Shown here piece after piece: positions 10,173 through 21,000 of a stretch of DNA of 64,000 bases; the first letter of the stretch is position 1, and each line of letters opens with the position of its first letter. Under the pieces are notes generated by a model. It saw only the letters and a program-made list of their open reading frames with translations. It did not search any database and was not told where the DNA came from. The DNA comes from Clavelina lepadiformis (lineage: Eukaryota > Chordata > Ascidiacea > Aplousobranchia > Clavelinidae), in assembly GCF_947623445.1 (NCBI RefSeq), contig NC_135244.1, forward strand, positions 19,468,860-19,532,859, in the 5' to 3' direction. Both the position numbers and the translations under genes were made by a program.

Positions 10173-12201
10173 CACTGGCCAACAAAAAAATTTTGGCATG
10201 GAAGGTAAGAACGATTTTAGAGTATATCAGGGGCGCTGAACTCGAAAATGCCATTAGTTTTTGCAAATTGGCTCTAGTTTTTAAGATATTAGCGAATTTC
10301 GATATTTTTGGTATCTTTTAAATTTCAAGGTAGGTTGCATTTTATATTAAGGAACTGCCTATATTAAATGTTGTTGTAAGTCTATGTGCACTAAAACCAC
10401 AAGAATGAGCAAAAGCTAAAGACACAATGAGATTAGCTAAATGAGGAAATGCTGCATAAATCTATTCGTTTCCTTATATTCAACACAAAAAATGCCCCAT
10501 TTATTCGTATTTTCATCAGATTCTCCTAACATATTGCAATTTGTGAGACTAAGCTTCCAATACCACATTAAAACTTACTTGAAGTGAACAATAAATAGCA
10601 GTAATTTGGTAATAACAAACCAAGTATGCCTAAGCCTACACAAGAAAGACAACAATTTGTAAAATAGACGAAATGAACAAGCAATCAATTTTTTTCATTA
10701 ACCACGGAGTATTCAAAGCAAAACACTTTACGAAGAAATATATCCATTTCAGGATGTGCATTAGTGAAGTTCTTAGATGCACTCTAGTTAATTACTCAAA
10801 TTAGCTTAAAGTCATCTGCAGGAAAGCCCTCTTGTACGACTTTCGCCTGTAGTCTTGTTGTGGACAGCTTCGCATTAGGCACCAGCAGTAATCTGCCATC
10901 ATGTGAGTCATCTACCTTGATATCTCTCTTCCATTAATTTGATATCTTGGTGAAACCTTTCACCTTGTTCCTCACTCATTCATATTTTCGAGGTTTTCAG
11001 GGAAGCGATCCAAGTGACTGAATAGATAGTGAACTTTTATGCTCATCCTTGATCCAAGAGCTTGAAAGTTCGTAAGCTTCACTTCTACGAGATCCACACA
11101 GTTGCTTGCTTTTACAACTGCAACGAAAGAGTACCAGGCTGCCTTCTCAACTTCAGTCATGTGTGATGGAAAAACTTGATCTTAAAGTAATTTTCGTATT
11201 TGTGGCCAATCAAAAATTCCTGCTTTCAGCTTTTCAATACTAAGACTAGGGAACACTTTGCACAGGTAATCAAAACAAGCACCATCTTTTTCTAAGGCCT
11301 TGACAAATTGTTTCATCAAACCCAATTTGATGTGCAATGTGGGTAAAATAATGCGATCACGACTGACCAAAGGTTCATTTACAATGTTTTTATCTCTGTG
11401 CACAAGCTGTTCATGTATGGGCCACTCCTTTTTAATCCAGTGTTGATCAGTGGCCCAACTATCCCAGTAACAAATAAAGCAGGGGTACTTGGTGTAGCCG
11501 CCTTGTCCTAAGAGAACGTTGACCATTTTCAAATCAACGCATATCTCCCAGTTATGCTCAGCATAAGAAAATTTCTTCAAGACCATTTTAACACGTTGGT
11601 AGTGTTCCTTTAAAACGACTGAGTGGCCAATTGGAACACAGGCAAACTTGTTTCCGTTGTGAAGTAGCACACATTTCAAACTTTTTTTGGAGCTGTCGTT
11701 GAATAACCTCCATTCTTCTGGTTTATATTCAAGTAGACCCATAGATGAAAGAAGTCCTTCGATGTTTTTACAGTATACAAAATTATCTTCTTGAGAGAAA
11801 AATTGCATTAACATTTCTTCTCTGTCCCGTTAAAACGTTATTTTTGTTGCCAAATCAAGAATGTTATGCTGTGTGTAGATGTTAAGGCTTATGTTGTGCT
11901 TGATGGGAGATGATATAAACTAATGTAAGGTCTTATTTACCTCCCAAGAGAGTAATTTGTGCCAGACAACTAAACATTTGGGCAAAACTAAATAGCTGCT
12001 TCACATGGCTTCAGTTTTTGTTAACCTTTATAGCATACATTTCTAACTTTTCATGGTATATGTAGGAAGAAGCAATATCTCAAAAACTAGAGCCAATTCA
12101 GCAAAAGTAATAACATTTTCGGACTCAGCGCCCCTGATATACCCCTAAATCGATCTAACATATCATGCCTTTTGAAAAAAAAATTTTTTTGTTGGCCTGT
12201 G
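10173..12201. mobile_element. 2-kb DNA transposon with long terminal inverted repeats
   Basis: The left end (CACTGGCCAACAAAAAAATT) and the inverted right end (CACAGGCCAACAAAAAAATT) match, and the inverted homology continues about 130 bp inward, including ATATCAGGGGCGCTGA and TTGGCTCTAGTTTTT. TAA flanks both ends (10170-10172 and 12202-12204), compatible with a 3-bp target duplication. The interior carries a degenerate transposase on the minus strand. The superfamily is not assigned; a TWA target would fit PIF/Harbinger-like integration, but the protein does not look like that family. Confidence 0.8.
10801..11814 (-). pseudogene. Degenerate transposase-like protein of the 2-kb element
   Basis: A 210-residue open frame (11814-11182) contains GQGGYTKYPCFICYWDSWA, LPTLHIKLGLMKQFVKAL and FDWPQIRKLL. 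These belong to a protein family that I recall as abundant in repeated form in arthropod and cnidarian genomes. The frame is broken by TAA right after RKLL but resumes as MTEVEKAAW... (11160-10972), then passes through ERFHQDIK and YQGR before a TGA plus a frameshift near 10910; coding resemblance persists (HMMADYCWCL) until a stop at 10801. The N-terminal half is missing or unrecognised. At least three disabling changes make this copy inactive. The conserved C-x2-C and H residues suggest a nuclease-like or zinc-bound core, but I cannot name the catalytic triad. Confidence 0.7.
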
Positions 12202-13984
12202 TAATATAATAGACCTAAAATACTATAATCACTTTCTGGTTTTACCAAATGATTTTTTATCATTTCCGCTTGTGATGCTGAGAAACAGGCCTTTGAAAAG
12301 ATTTAATCTTTTCTATCGCCATAAATGTTATTCTAGTGAATGTTTTCCCAAACTTAAACCCGGTTCAACTTACAACTCTCGAACGGCTTACAATCGAGGG
12401 CGCCTTACTAATATAATCAGATAAATAAGATACCTGCAACAACCGTCACAACAGTAATTATTGTGGGGAGGACATGCTTTGTTTACAAATGGCGCTACAA
12501 ACGTGCCGATGTAGGTTTCTTTGCGTTTTTGTGTGTTGCTTTCTTTTTGCTGTCACACAGTTTGGCTGTCACACACTTTGGCTGTCACACAGTTTGACTG
12601 TCACGCAGTTACATTTGATGTATAAGAAATTTTTGGCTGGTGGTTTCCAAACTCAAACCAAGACTTAACCGCACACAACGTTATGACGTAACAGCTCACG
12701 TTCAAAATTACCAACCGTCTTTGAACAAAAGTGCTAGCACTCGCTTTAAAGTTTGGGAAATTTTGTATGTCAATCGTAGTTTTATGTTTGTCATCATATT
12801 TTAAGGGGACGACTAAAAAAAAGTTTTAAAAACATCGGCCAAAACGATCGGACTGAATGAAAATGTTGAAATTCATATGTTTATTTGACGTTTTGTTTAT
12901 TCAACGCTTACTTTGAGTACTATACCATGCCACAACTGTTACATAGTTTTCAAATTCCAATGTCTCGCTCTCGCATAACAAAATCAAAACTGCTCTATTT
13001 CAAGGCATGAATTATAATCTACGCTGGAACAACGAACAATCAGAGAATAACATTGAAATAAATTTTCAAAGAAAAGGTACAGTATTGAGTAACCTTGTTT
13101 CAAATTCCGATACGCGTAATTCCCCCGTACTTTGATAGCGCTCGTTTGAAATATCGTGCCAGCCTTTCAGGTAAATCTTTTTGGAACAAATCTATTTGTT
13201 TCCTCAATAAACAACAATTTTCAAAGATGTACGACAAATTTTCCATGGAAACGTGAAGATAAAACAAAAGGTAAGGACAACTAGAGTTAACTTAATGTCC
13301 TTTAAGAGAAAGAATGGCGATTGGCAACCCCATTCATATGGAAAACTCGATCGTCATGGGGTGTTACGTTTCAAGTTTCGGTGGCCGACGAAAAGTTTCG
13401 GTTGCAAAAGGGAAAAGGGTTACAAAGAACAGAATTATAGGCTACAAGTATATACAAGTCGAGTTATAGGCTTTAATTTAAGTCAATCGCAAAATAGTGC
13501 ATGGTGAGTACGAGGGAACAGATTTGGGGATAGGCATGGTAATAAAAAAAATGTTAAGAACCTGTTGTTAAAGAGTTTACGACGGGCATTCACCTGAAAG
13601 ACTAATTCTTTGGTATAGATTAGCGTTCTCCAACCACCGGTCCGCGGATTAGCACCGAGTCGTGGACAATTTGCTGTGGTGGTATGTTGATAATTTCACT
13701 GAGTTACTGTACGATACGCAATGGTGAAAGCGAATTGCTGCTGTCAGAAATATTTTAGTATACTGTATTGTTTTTGTTTGCTATATTACGCCTTTGGTTT
13801 GTGTTTTTAATGTGTAGTCACCATCTCACCTAGGGTACGTATGAGTTACATATCTTTTATATTCATCATAAGCAGATTGCACAACTTATTTTTCTCTCAG
13901 TTTTTGTAAGCAAACACCCATTCTCTCTCTCTTTGTATCTCTCTCTCTCTTATTTCGAAACCCGCTTCATCCTCTCAGGATGAT
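12202..13984. other. Spacer with a short tandem repeat
   Basis: No gene is supported here. The open frame at 13253-13507 is lysine/arginine-rich, without family resemblance or plausible splice partners. A 16-bp tandem repeat sits at 12549-12612, and CT-rich microsatellite sequence at 13922-13951. Confidence 0.5.
12549..12612 (+). repeat. 16-bp tandem repeat, four units
   Basis: Four consecutive units of GCTGTCACACAGTTTG occur with one or two substitutions each (CACACAC, then ACTGTCACGCAG in the last). Confidence 0.85.
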
Positions 13985-14574
13985 CGTGGAAGCAGCAGCT
14001 ATAGAAGCTCCCGGAACAGTACGCGGTCTTTCGCCACTTCTGTCAGTTCGGCTCGACCCGTTGGTTTTTTCCCGGTGGGTGTGGCAAGAATAACTTGGTC
14101 TTGGTTAGCAAGTCTTTCCTGAGGCATTCTATTGACACAATCAAACCATCGTAGTTGGGACTTTTCAAGTCATAAAGGCGGGGGATCAACATTTGGAGAT
14201 TTACAAATTTTTGTGCTACGCATTTGATGTAGAAGCGTTACACAATAAACTCTTTTTAAAATTTCCATTTCTGAAACCCTGTACCGGTGAGCACATTTGT
14301 TCGACCATTATGCAAGATTCATGACCATAGGTGAGAATTGGAGGGAAAACGGACTCAAAATTTGAGAGCTTTGCTGTCTTAGAAAGCGACCGAACGTTGA
14401 AGCTCACGCATGACTGCGCTTGCTTTACCGATTTGGATGTCTAGTTTAGTGTTCTGCCTTCCATCATTCGTCAATTGCACTCTTAGATCCTTGAATTTTT
14501 CTGCCTGATTTAGTGTTTCTCCGCACACTTGCAGTGAGCACTGATCAGGATTTCTTGAGAGGCAGAGTAGCTCA
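13985..14574 (-). pseudogene. Non-LTR retrotransposon (LINE) ORF2 3' fragment
   Basis: On the minus strand the order of fragments is that of the C-terminal end of a LINE reverse-transcriptase ORF: LLCLSRNPDQCSLQVCGE, LRVQLTNDGRQNTKLD, IGKASAVMRELQRS, then a frameshift, FESVFPPILTYGHES, and finally QLRWFDCVNRMPQERLANQ and ATPTGKKPTGRAEL. The phrases LTYGHES and LRWF..V.RMPQERLA are hallmarks of this tail in several animal LINE clades. The reading frame shifts at least twice, so it is dead. No 5' portion or poly(A) end was found nearby. Confidence 0.8.
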
Positions 14575-17232
14575 GTTTACTTTAAGATTATTTTCACCCC
14601 ACGGACTCATTGCAAACAGCTGCAAAACGATCGAGTACATCGTAGGCCGCCTTCTTTGTAGGAATAGCATGTTTAACTCCTTGGTTCCAACATGGGGTTC
14701 TTTTCTCACTACACCGACCTGTTTTCGCCCGCTAGCACTGGTAGCGGATTGCAAATTTAACAGAAAACACCCATAATAATCACTATTACAATGTTTGGCA
14801 ATAAAAATGCGTTTTTGTATGGTATTTGTCTGTAACCCCCAAAGCACTAATTTCGCCCAAGCTCCTGGCTTGCGCTGATTGCTATTAAGTAATGATGACC
14901 GTTGTGTACTTGGGCGCCAGAGAGAACACGCAAACTGAGATGGTAGAAGGGTGCGAAGCCATGATATTTCAAATGATTATATCATCTTAAAAAATACAAG
15001 TCGTTGTCGACAACCGGTCGAGATTTTATCGGACTGTAGCGACCAGCAGTTTCAGCAAGAGCTTGCCGAAACCTACCGATGACATTCCGTTACACTGCAG
15101 CTTACTGATGCAAAAAATTGAGTTTCGCATTCCTTGAGTGCATTTCTGCGGTTTTCGATGCTGCGTTTTTCAACAAAAATCTGAGTGTTTGTTATAAAAA
15201 CAAAGCGTGTTGTTAAAAGTAGGCAGTTACGTAATAAGTAAAAATTGTCAGAAAACTTTGAAATAAGATGAAAATGAATAATAATCAATAATAAAATAAT
15301 ATAAGATAAATAAGAAAACGATGAGGAATAACGTGAAATAATTTAATATACAATACAATTTACAAATCATATTAACATTGTACTTATATCAGCCTACAGT
15401 AATTATAGCCCAGCCAGCCATGCGTTTATGTAATTCTTGCTTACGAAACAGTTACCGAGAATATGCTTTATGAGTAGGTCTATAGTTTGCATTTATTTAT
15501 GTAGAAAAAGTTGTGAAAAAATTGATCTGCGAAACGTTGTCTAAGTTATTGCATGGGTTTTGGCAATCGTATACAGTTAACATAGAAAAAAAGAAGAATG
15601 AAGAGTGACACATATTGCGTTTTTATTCAAAATTAAGTTATAATCCATATATATAAGAACCAGAATAAATCAGAAGCTGTGAGGCCAAATAAAACTTTTT
15701 GCATTCGAAAACAACACTTTGTTACTACAGAACCTATTAAAGATAAACGTTTTAGTAACATGAAACATGAAAAAAAACGCAGAATAAAACTGCATTTAAC
15801 CTCGGTCCCTTTAAGTTTCTATTGTTTTGCAGTTGTTGATTACTTATCCTTTGGTTAATTTTATGGGCATGAGCGTTTACACATGATCAACTAAGTATAG
15901 CATGGTAGTGATATATGCCGCCCGACAAGCTAAGAAAAAGAGCTTATCGCGGCGAATCCCAGCAGGTTGAATGCCCGCGGGAATGGGAAGATTATCCAAC
16001 TACAGCGCTGGAGTAGACTATAGGGCTGACTATTAATTGAATGCGGAGTGGCAGGAAAGTTTTGCTAGAATTCGTCGTTTTATCAGTGACGCCATATCCC
16101 AGTCAACCGGACTTCCGCTGATGACCAGGACAGCCTGAGACTGGATACGACTTAATCGCTTACGAACCGTCGTCGGGCGTTTCCGTTCAACTCTGTACAA
16201 AAAGGGAAATTCTGAAAGAAATAGAGTAAACTGTGCGGTTGGTGAGTGTGGTATCAGTGGTGGAGAGTCTGTGATGGGGCAAACCGCAAACAATCCATTT
16301 CATCCGCTGTTCTGTCCTCCACGCTGCCCACGAAATGCATGACTTGCGGGATTTGGATTGCAGGCACGACCCAGGGACTGCTCGTTTTCTGGATAATATT
16401 AAACCTTCTGGAAACAAATTTCAAAATGATATTCACGATTACAAATGAACTGGTGTAAACTTGTATTGGAGTGCGCAGACTTGTTGCAATAAATGGACTA
16501 GTTTCCACGAACAGATTTTTTTGCTAAAATAATCATTTTAGTAATAATCAATGTTTTTTAATGCATAATTTGGTTTAGGCCAGGCCATCGCTAGGACCGC
16601 TCTATATTTCTAATTTCCAGGGATGTTTCAGTTCGTTAATCCGTTCTTGACGTCAAGGCTACTGTAGATAAGTAGACGTGGGGACAAGTATAGACTTAGA
16701 CCTGAAAAGGGCAAATTTTCCCAAACTTGAGTTCAAACCCAAGACCAGCCAAACCCAGCCCGACTTTTTATTCTGGTGTTTACTGAGTTTATGTTTATTA
16801 TGCAGTCAAAATATGCTTTAACATCAAAAGTAAGACTAATGTTCTTTCCTGCGCTCGTATGTGAGTACAATTGTCTGCTAACCTAAGTATAGGCCTAATT
16901 GCAATCTTCATATTTTATGTGCGTATAATAATTTAATTTGTTGAATATACACTTTTTACAGGGTTACCAACTGTCCTAACATAGGCTTTATCCACTGGCC
17001 CTTAACATTTATAAAAAACGCTGAATAAAATAATCCAACATAAGCTACTTAAAAAGCTATGAAAGTGATAAACCTTCAAAACTGAATGAAAACTGAGTTT
17101 TAAAAACTATTTCACCTGATTCGTGACTTATTTTGGAGTGGAACATTTGTTATTCAACTCATAACTTAATTGTTGATCCTGCAACCTACACACTGAACCC
17201 GGGCCGCAGCAAGTTAACCAAAGAAAAGTGTA
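14575..17232. other. Spacer upstream of Kua copy B
   Basis: No supported gene. A relatively GC-rich patch at about 15900-16300 has overlapping short open frames on both strands; one minus-strand frame (to about 16033) has a vague retroelement look but too little to name. The last ~20 bp already share homology with the flank of Kua copy A. Confidence 0.45.
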
Positions 17233-18673
17233 ATGCTGCAGGAAGAAACCTTCGAAAAAAAAGATTATGCCAGCTATTTACCTTATACGAAAGGTATACT
17301 TGTTATAAGCTAACATGTAATTGTTTCTTCAAATATAGTTTAGGAAACGCATTTGTTTGTATGTCTGACAGGAAAGCGCATTCAAGAACTGCTCAGTATT
17401 TCAATTGTTCTTGTGCTTCTAGCCGGCCACTGCGTCTTCATCATCTGTAACTTCAAAGCAGAGTTCACCATTTTTATTCTGCCTTGCGCATGTAAGCGAA
17501 ATGATTTTTGTTTTGCAACTTAACAGGATAGCGGTGATGAGATTTAAACAGTTTTCTCAAACCAGTTAATATCAAAACGAGCCATCACGATTAATGGTCG
17601 CTGGCTGCTTTAGAAGGCTTCATAGAACTAGTACCTAAAATTGTGATTACGACCACTGCTTCAAGTTTGTTTCTGGTTTCGAAAGTACATTAAAAGCAAT
17701 TTTTACTATCATATATTTTGCTGGATATGATATCGAGTGCTACTTAAGCTTCAAATAGCAAACTGCAAAAATGACCTCATAGACCTTTTTCAGTCGCCGG
17801 CCTCCTGATCGCCGATTTTGAGTCGGGTTTTGTTCATTGGTTCATGGACACGTACGGGTCAGAAAATACGCCAATATTAGGAGAAACGATTCTTGCTTTT
17901 CGGCAACATCATCGATATCCAATTGCTATTACATATAACACAACAATTCGCACGTTTGGCGACCCCGCGGCAAGTTGCCTGCCGCAGCTGTTGTGGTCTA
18001 CTTGGACGATCAAGCATTTTAATGGAGGTACATTAGAACGAGAAACATTTTATTTTAGCAAGTCTAATATATAAATGTATACAGCAACTAGGCCTATAGT
18101 CAACATTAACCACTTGTCGTAATTCGCAGACGCTTTTAGCTATTTTCTTGTCCTTTTCGTGTTTGCTTGGTGTAGTGTCGGATTATGGGTTAATCAGATC
18201 CACCAGTGGTCGCACACCCACAATAAACAGATACCAGCAGTTGCCCAACTTCTTCAGAAAGTCGGACTCATCGTTTCCAAGCAACATCACCATAAACATC
18301 ATATATCTCCTCACACATGGTAGGTTCGTGTCACTATGGGTCACAAACGTCACTAACGCTTTCTTGCTTTGAAGTGTAATCAAAAGCTTATTTTATTGGC
18401 AAGTCAAAGTCCTTTTGAACACTGAAAATATTTCAGCTTACAGCACAGTCGGCGGTTGTGTCAATGCGTTTCCGCTTCATTGAAAATCTTGTTTTCATTT
18501 AATAACGCACTTGGTTGTCATTGGAAACTAATCTGATGCTTTTCAGCGATTACTGCATCGTTTCTGGGATCATGGACGGTCCACTAGCGGCGCTGAAGTT
18601 CTGGAGAAGAATGGAGAATATTATCGAATATTTGACAAGCGTGAAGCCGCGTTCTGAATGCAAATCACACTGA
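17233..18673 (+). CDS. PEDS1-like: Kua/TMEM189-family membrane desaturase, copy B
   Basis: Five exons (17233-17293, 17372-17491, 17794-18061, 18140-18319, 18547-18673) have exactly the same lengths and phases as copy A and give 251 residues. The membrane helix of exon 2 is almost identical. The histidine motifs VHW, QHH, NQIHQWSH and HHHKHHISPH are all kept, as is the same ITYNTTI substitution at the position where human PEDS1 has a histidine. Differences cluster in the hydrophobic segment before NQIHQWSH (CSVGLW against CGLQSW in A) and in single residues elsewhere, such as NKQIPAV for SKQIPPV and GPLAALK for GPLEALQ. No stop or frameshift is present, so both copies look functional. Intron sequences are also still recognisably similar, so the duplication is fairly recent or homogenised by gene conversion. 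Confidence 0.88.
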
Positions 18674-20524
18674 GCAAGAATCTGCTTTTGCTTTATGACT
18701 ATTGCACACTGTTCCAATATGTGTATATTTGCAACGCAATTTGTTTCAAGCTTAACGTGCCCTTGCAGTGGAATCATGTTTTTTAATAGATTAAATTGTC
18801 CGTAGTATAGTCTAAAAAATGAGACCGCTTTAGGAAAATTGGATTTGTCCAAAGTTATTATTGTTATTGCACAGAAAATCTGCGCGGCCGACCCTGGTCT
18901 GTGAGTTGGCGGGATGAAATTTAAAGTGGCGTCTGTTCTTTGACCTCACTGGTTACTCGACCGACCTGGCTTGTACAGCCTATGCTTATACGGTGAGTTA
19001 TGAGAAATGCTGTGAAGCAGAGCGATGATTCATTTTTATGCGATAGTCCACGTTCTTATTGTTAACATATTTAGTAACAGTGTAGTATTTTATCCAGAAC
19101 AGTAACTTTTGCTCAGTAGCCAGTGACGTATCATGCACTTTCCTGACAAATGGAAAAGTGGTAACAGATAGGAAATAAAATAGTTTAACTTTGATAGGTA
19201 GAAACCACGATGTTTTTCGAAAAATCAAATGCACATAAAGCCTTTGTATGATGCAAGAATAAATAATTATAAAGCACGCAGCTTAAACTGAAAACAATCG
19301 CTGCATGGTCCCTTCAAAAAACTCCTGTAGTATACCTTGTGCGCTATTGTGAAAAGCATGGCATTCTACTGTACCAAACGTGACCAGTATATCAACAGAT
19401 TTTTAAGTTTATGTATTTCAATAACGTACACAAAGTAATGTATAGCCGTGTATGCTGTAAGTGTAATACTGTCCTGTTTCTTTTGCCGCTTAACCTACTT
19501 ACCTTAATAGTGTGGGGATGGTGGTGCGGATTGCTTTTAGGTTGGCCTAAAGCCAAGACTATTAGTCTTATTGTTAGACTCTTATAGACAATTGTCTTTG
19601 ATTCCGTTGCGTTTGCTGTCTCTATGATGTTTCTTCAAATCAACACCAACTTCATAAAGTCTAATTGTTATATTGTCCGAATAGGTTGTATCAAATTAGA
19701 AACATTTACACCATCTTTCCACATTTAAACAAAGCTATAACTCGAATTCAGTAATGATTCCAATTCCGAATAATTCAGCAATAACTTCAATTCAGCAGAA
19801 CAGAAGTATAGCTAAGAGCGACAAAAGATCAGAGAGAAGAGCTTTAGACCAAACATTAGGTTTTATACTCCCATATTTTGACCAATGGGCGAGTGCCAAA
19901 CTAGCCATACAATGACACGTATCTACGTGTCCATGTTACATTCTAAGCTTTTATCACAAAGAATTAAAATCGATTTTGCACCGGGTACAGAAAACCACTT
20001 GACACACTTAACTACGTCACATGTCGATTTGGAACTACGATTGAATACGGATTACTAGGAACAATACATTCAAATTTGTATAGAATTTAACTGGAGACAC
20101 AAAAATTGCTTAACAAACGCCAATTATAGAACTTGTTTAATTTGATTATATCCAAACGCCACAATAGTTTCGCAATTTACTAGATTTAACTGACGTATTT
20201 TCAAAGTGTAATACGCTTTTGCTGATTAAAAAAGTATTTATTTTTGAAAAACATGCTACGGTAAGTATGTTTTATTTTAGACAGACTTGAAAGCAATAGT
20301 TCTGACCGATGCATGGATTGTTTTGTACATAATCATTACGTTCCGAGGAAACTTATTTTTGGAAAATTTATCAAAACAGATTTATCCTTGCTCACTACGG
20401 CTTTTATACTAATAATGTAGACCGCGGCACTCGTAGTTACTGATTCGATTAGCCAACTGGCTGATTACGTTTGGACCATGAGGAACATACTGGAAGCTTT
20501 TAGATTTGAATAAAGCAAACGTGA
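18674..20524. other. Spacer between Kua copy B and the DNMT1 3' end
   Basis: Homology to the flank of copy A fades by about 18790. The rest is AT-rich, and I recognise no gene, RNA or mobile element. Confidence 0.45.
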
Positions 20525-20527
20525 TAG

Positions 20528-20965
20528 TTGAGACCAAGTGGTGTATTAACATCAACACATTTCCTCTTTAAACAAAATTATAATATAAAGGATGTCAGCA
20601 AAATACAAAGAGAGCACAATTTTGTCAAAGTGGGATTAAAACCAGTAAAGATATTGACGACTGGCGGTGCTGATAGCTACCGGTTTAACAGTTATAGATG
20701 CATAAAATCGCTACAAAAATGAGTGTATAAAAAAGTTCAACTCCATGTAGAAATTTCTGTTCCAATAAGCAAAAAGGTAGTGACGCCACAAAAAACTCAA
20801 AGCAACGTTAGCAAAGTTTGCGTTAAGCAACCAATTTCAATTAAGCAGCAATTCAATAGTTCGAACAGAAATCAAAGTTTTACGCATCGGAGCCAAGGAT
20901 ATTACAACGAGCAAAATTTTGAAACACGACTAAACTTTATGCACAGCAATTTGATACAAAGCTAG
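20528..20965 (+). pseudogene. Unidentified open stretch interrupted by one TGA
   Basis: One reading frame stays open for 146 codons apart from a TGA at 20720-20722. Neither half starts with a convincing ATG (TTG and GTG). The second half is basic and rich in Q, N and S (IKQQFNSSNRNQSFTHRSQG). It ends a few tens of bases before the DNMT1 stop, facing it convergently. It could be a decayed gene fragment or an internal exon read past its borders. No family was recognised. Confidence 0.25.
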
Positions 20966-21000
20966 CTTGGCAAAGCAATTACAGAAACCTGAGCAGAACT

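Noticed and set aside
16033..16508. Overlapping short frames on both strands in a GC-richer patch
   Set aside because: Mutually overlapping frames without homology; possibly an old retroelement, but not enough to call.
17482..17496. Non-canonical GC donor (TGC|GCATGTAAG) in Kua copy B exon 2
   Set aside because: The phase needed by exon 3 requires the donor four bases later, GCAT|GTAAGC, which is canonical in both copies.
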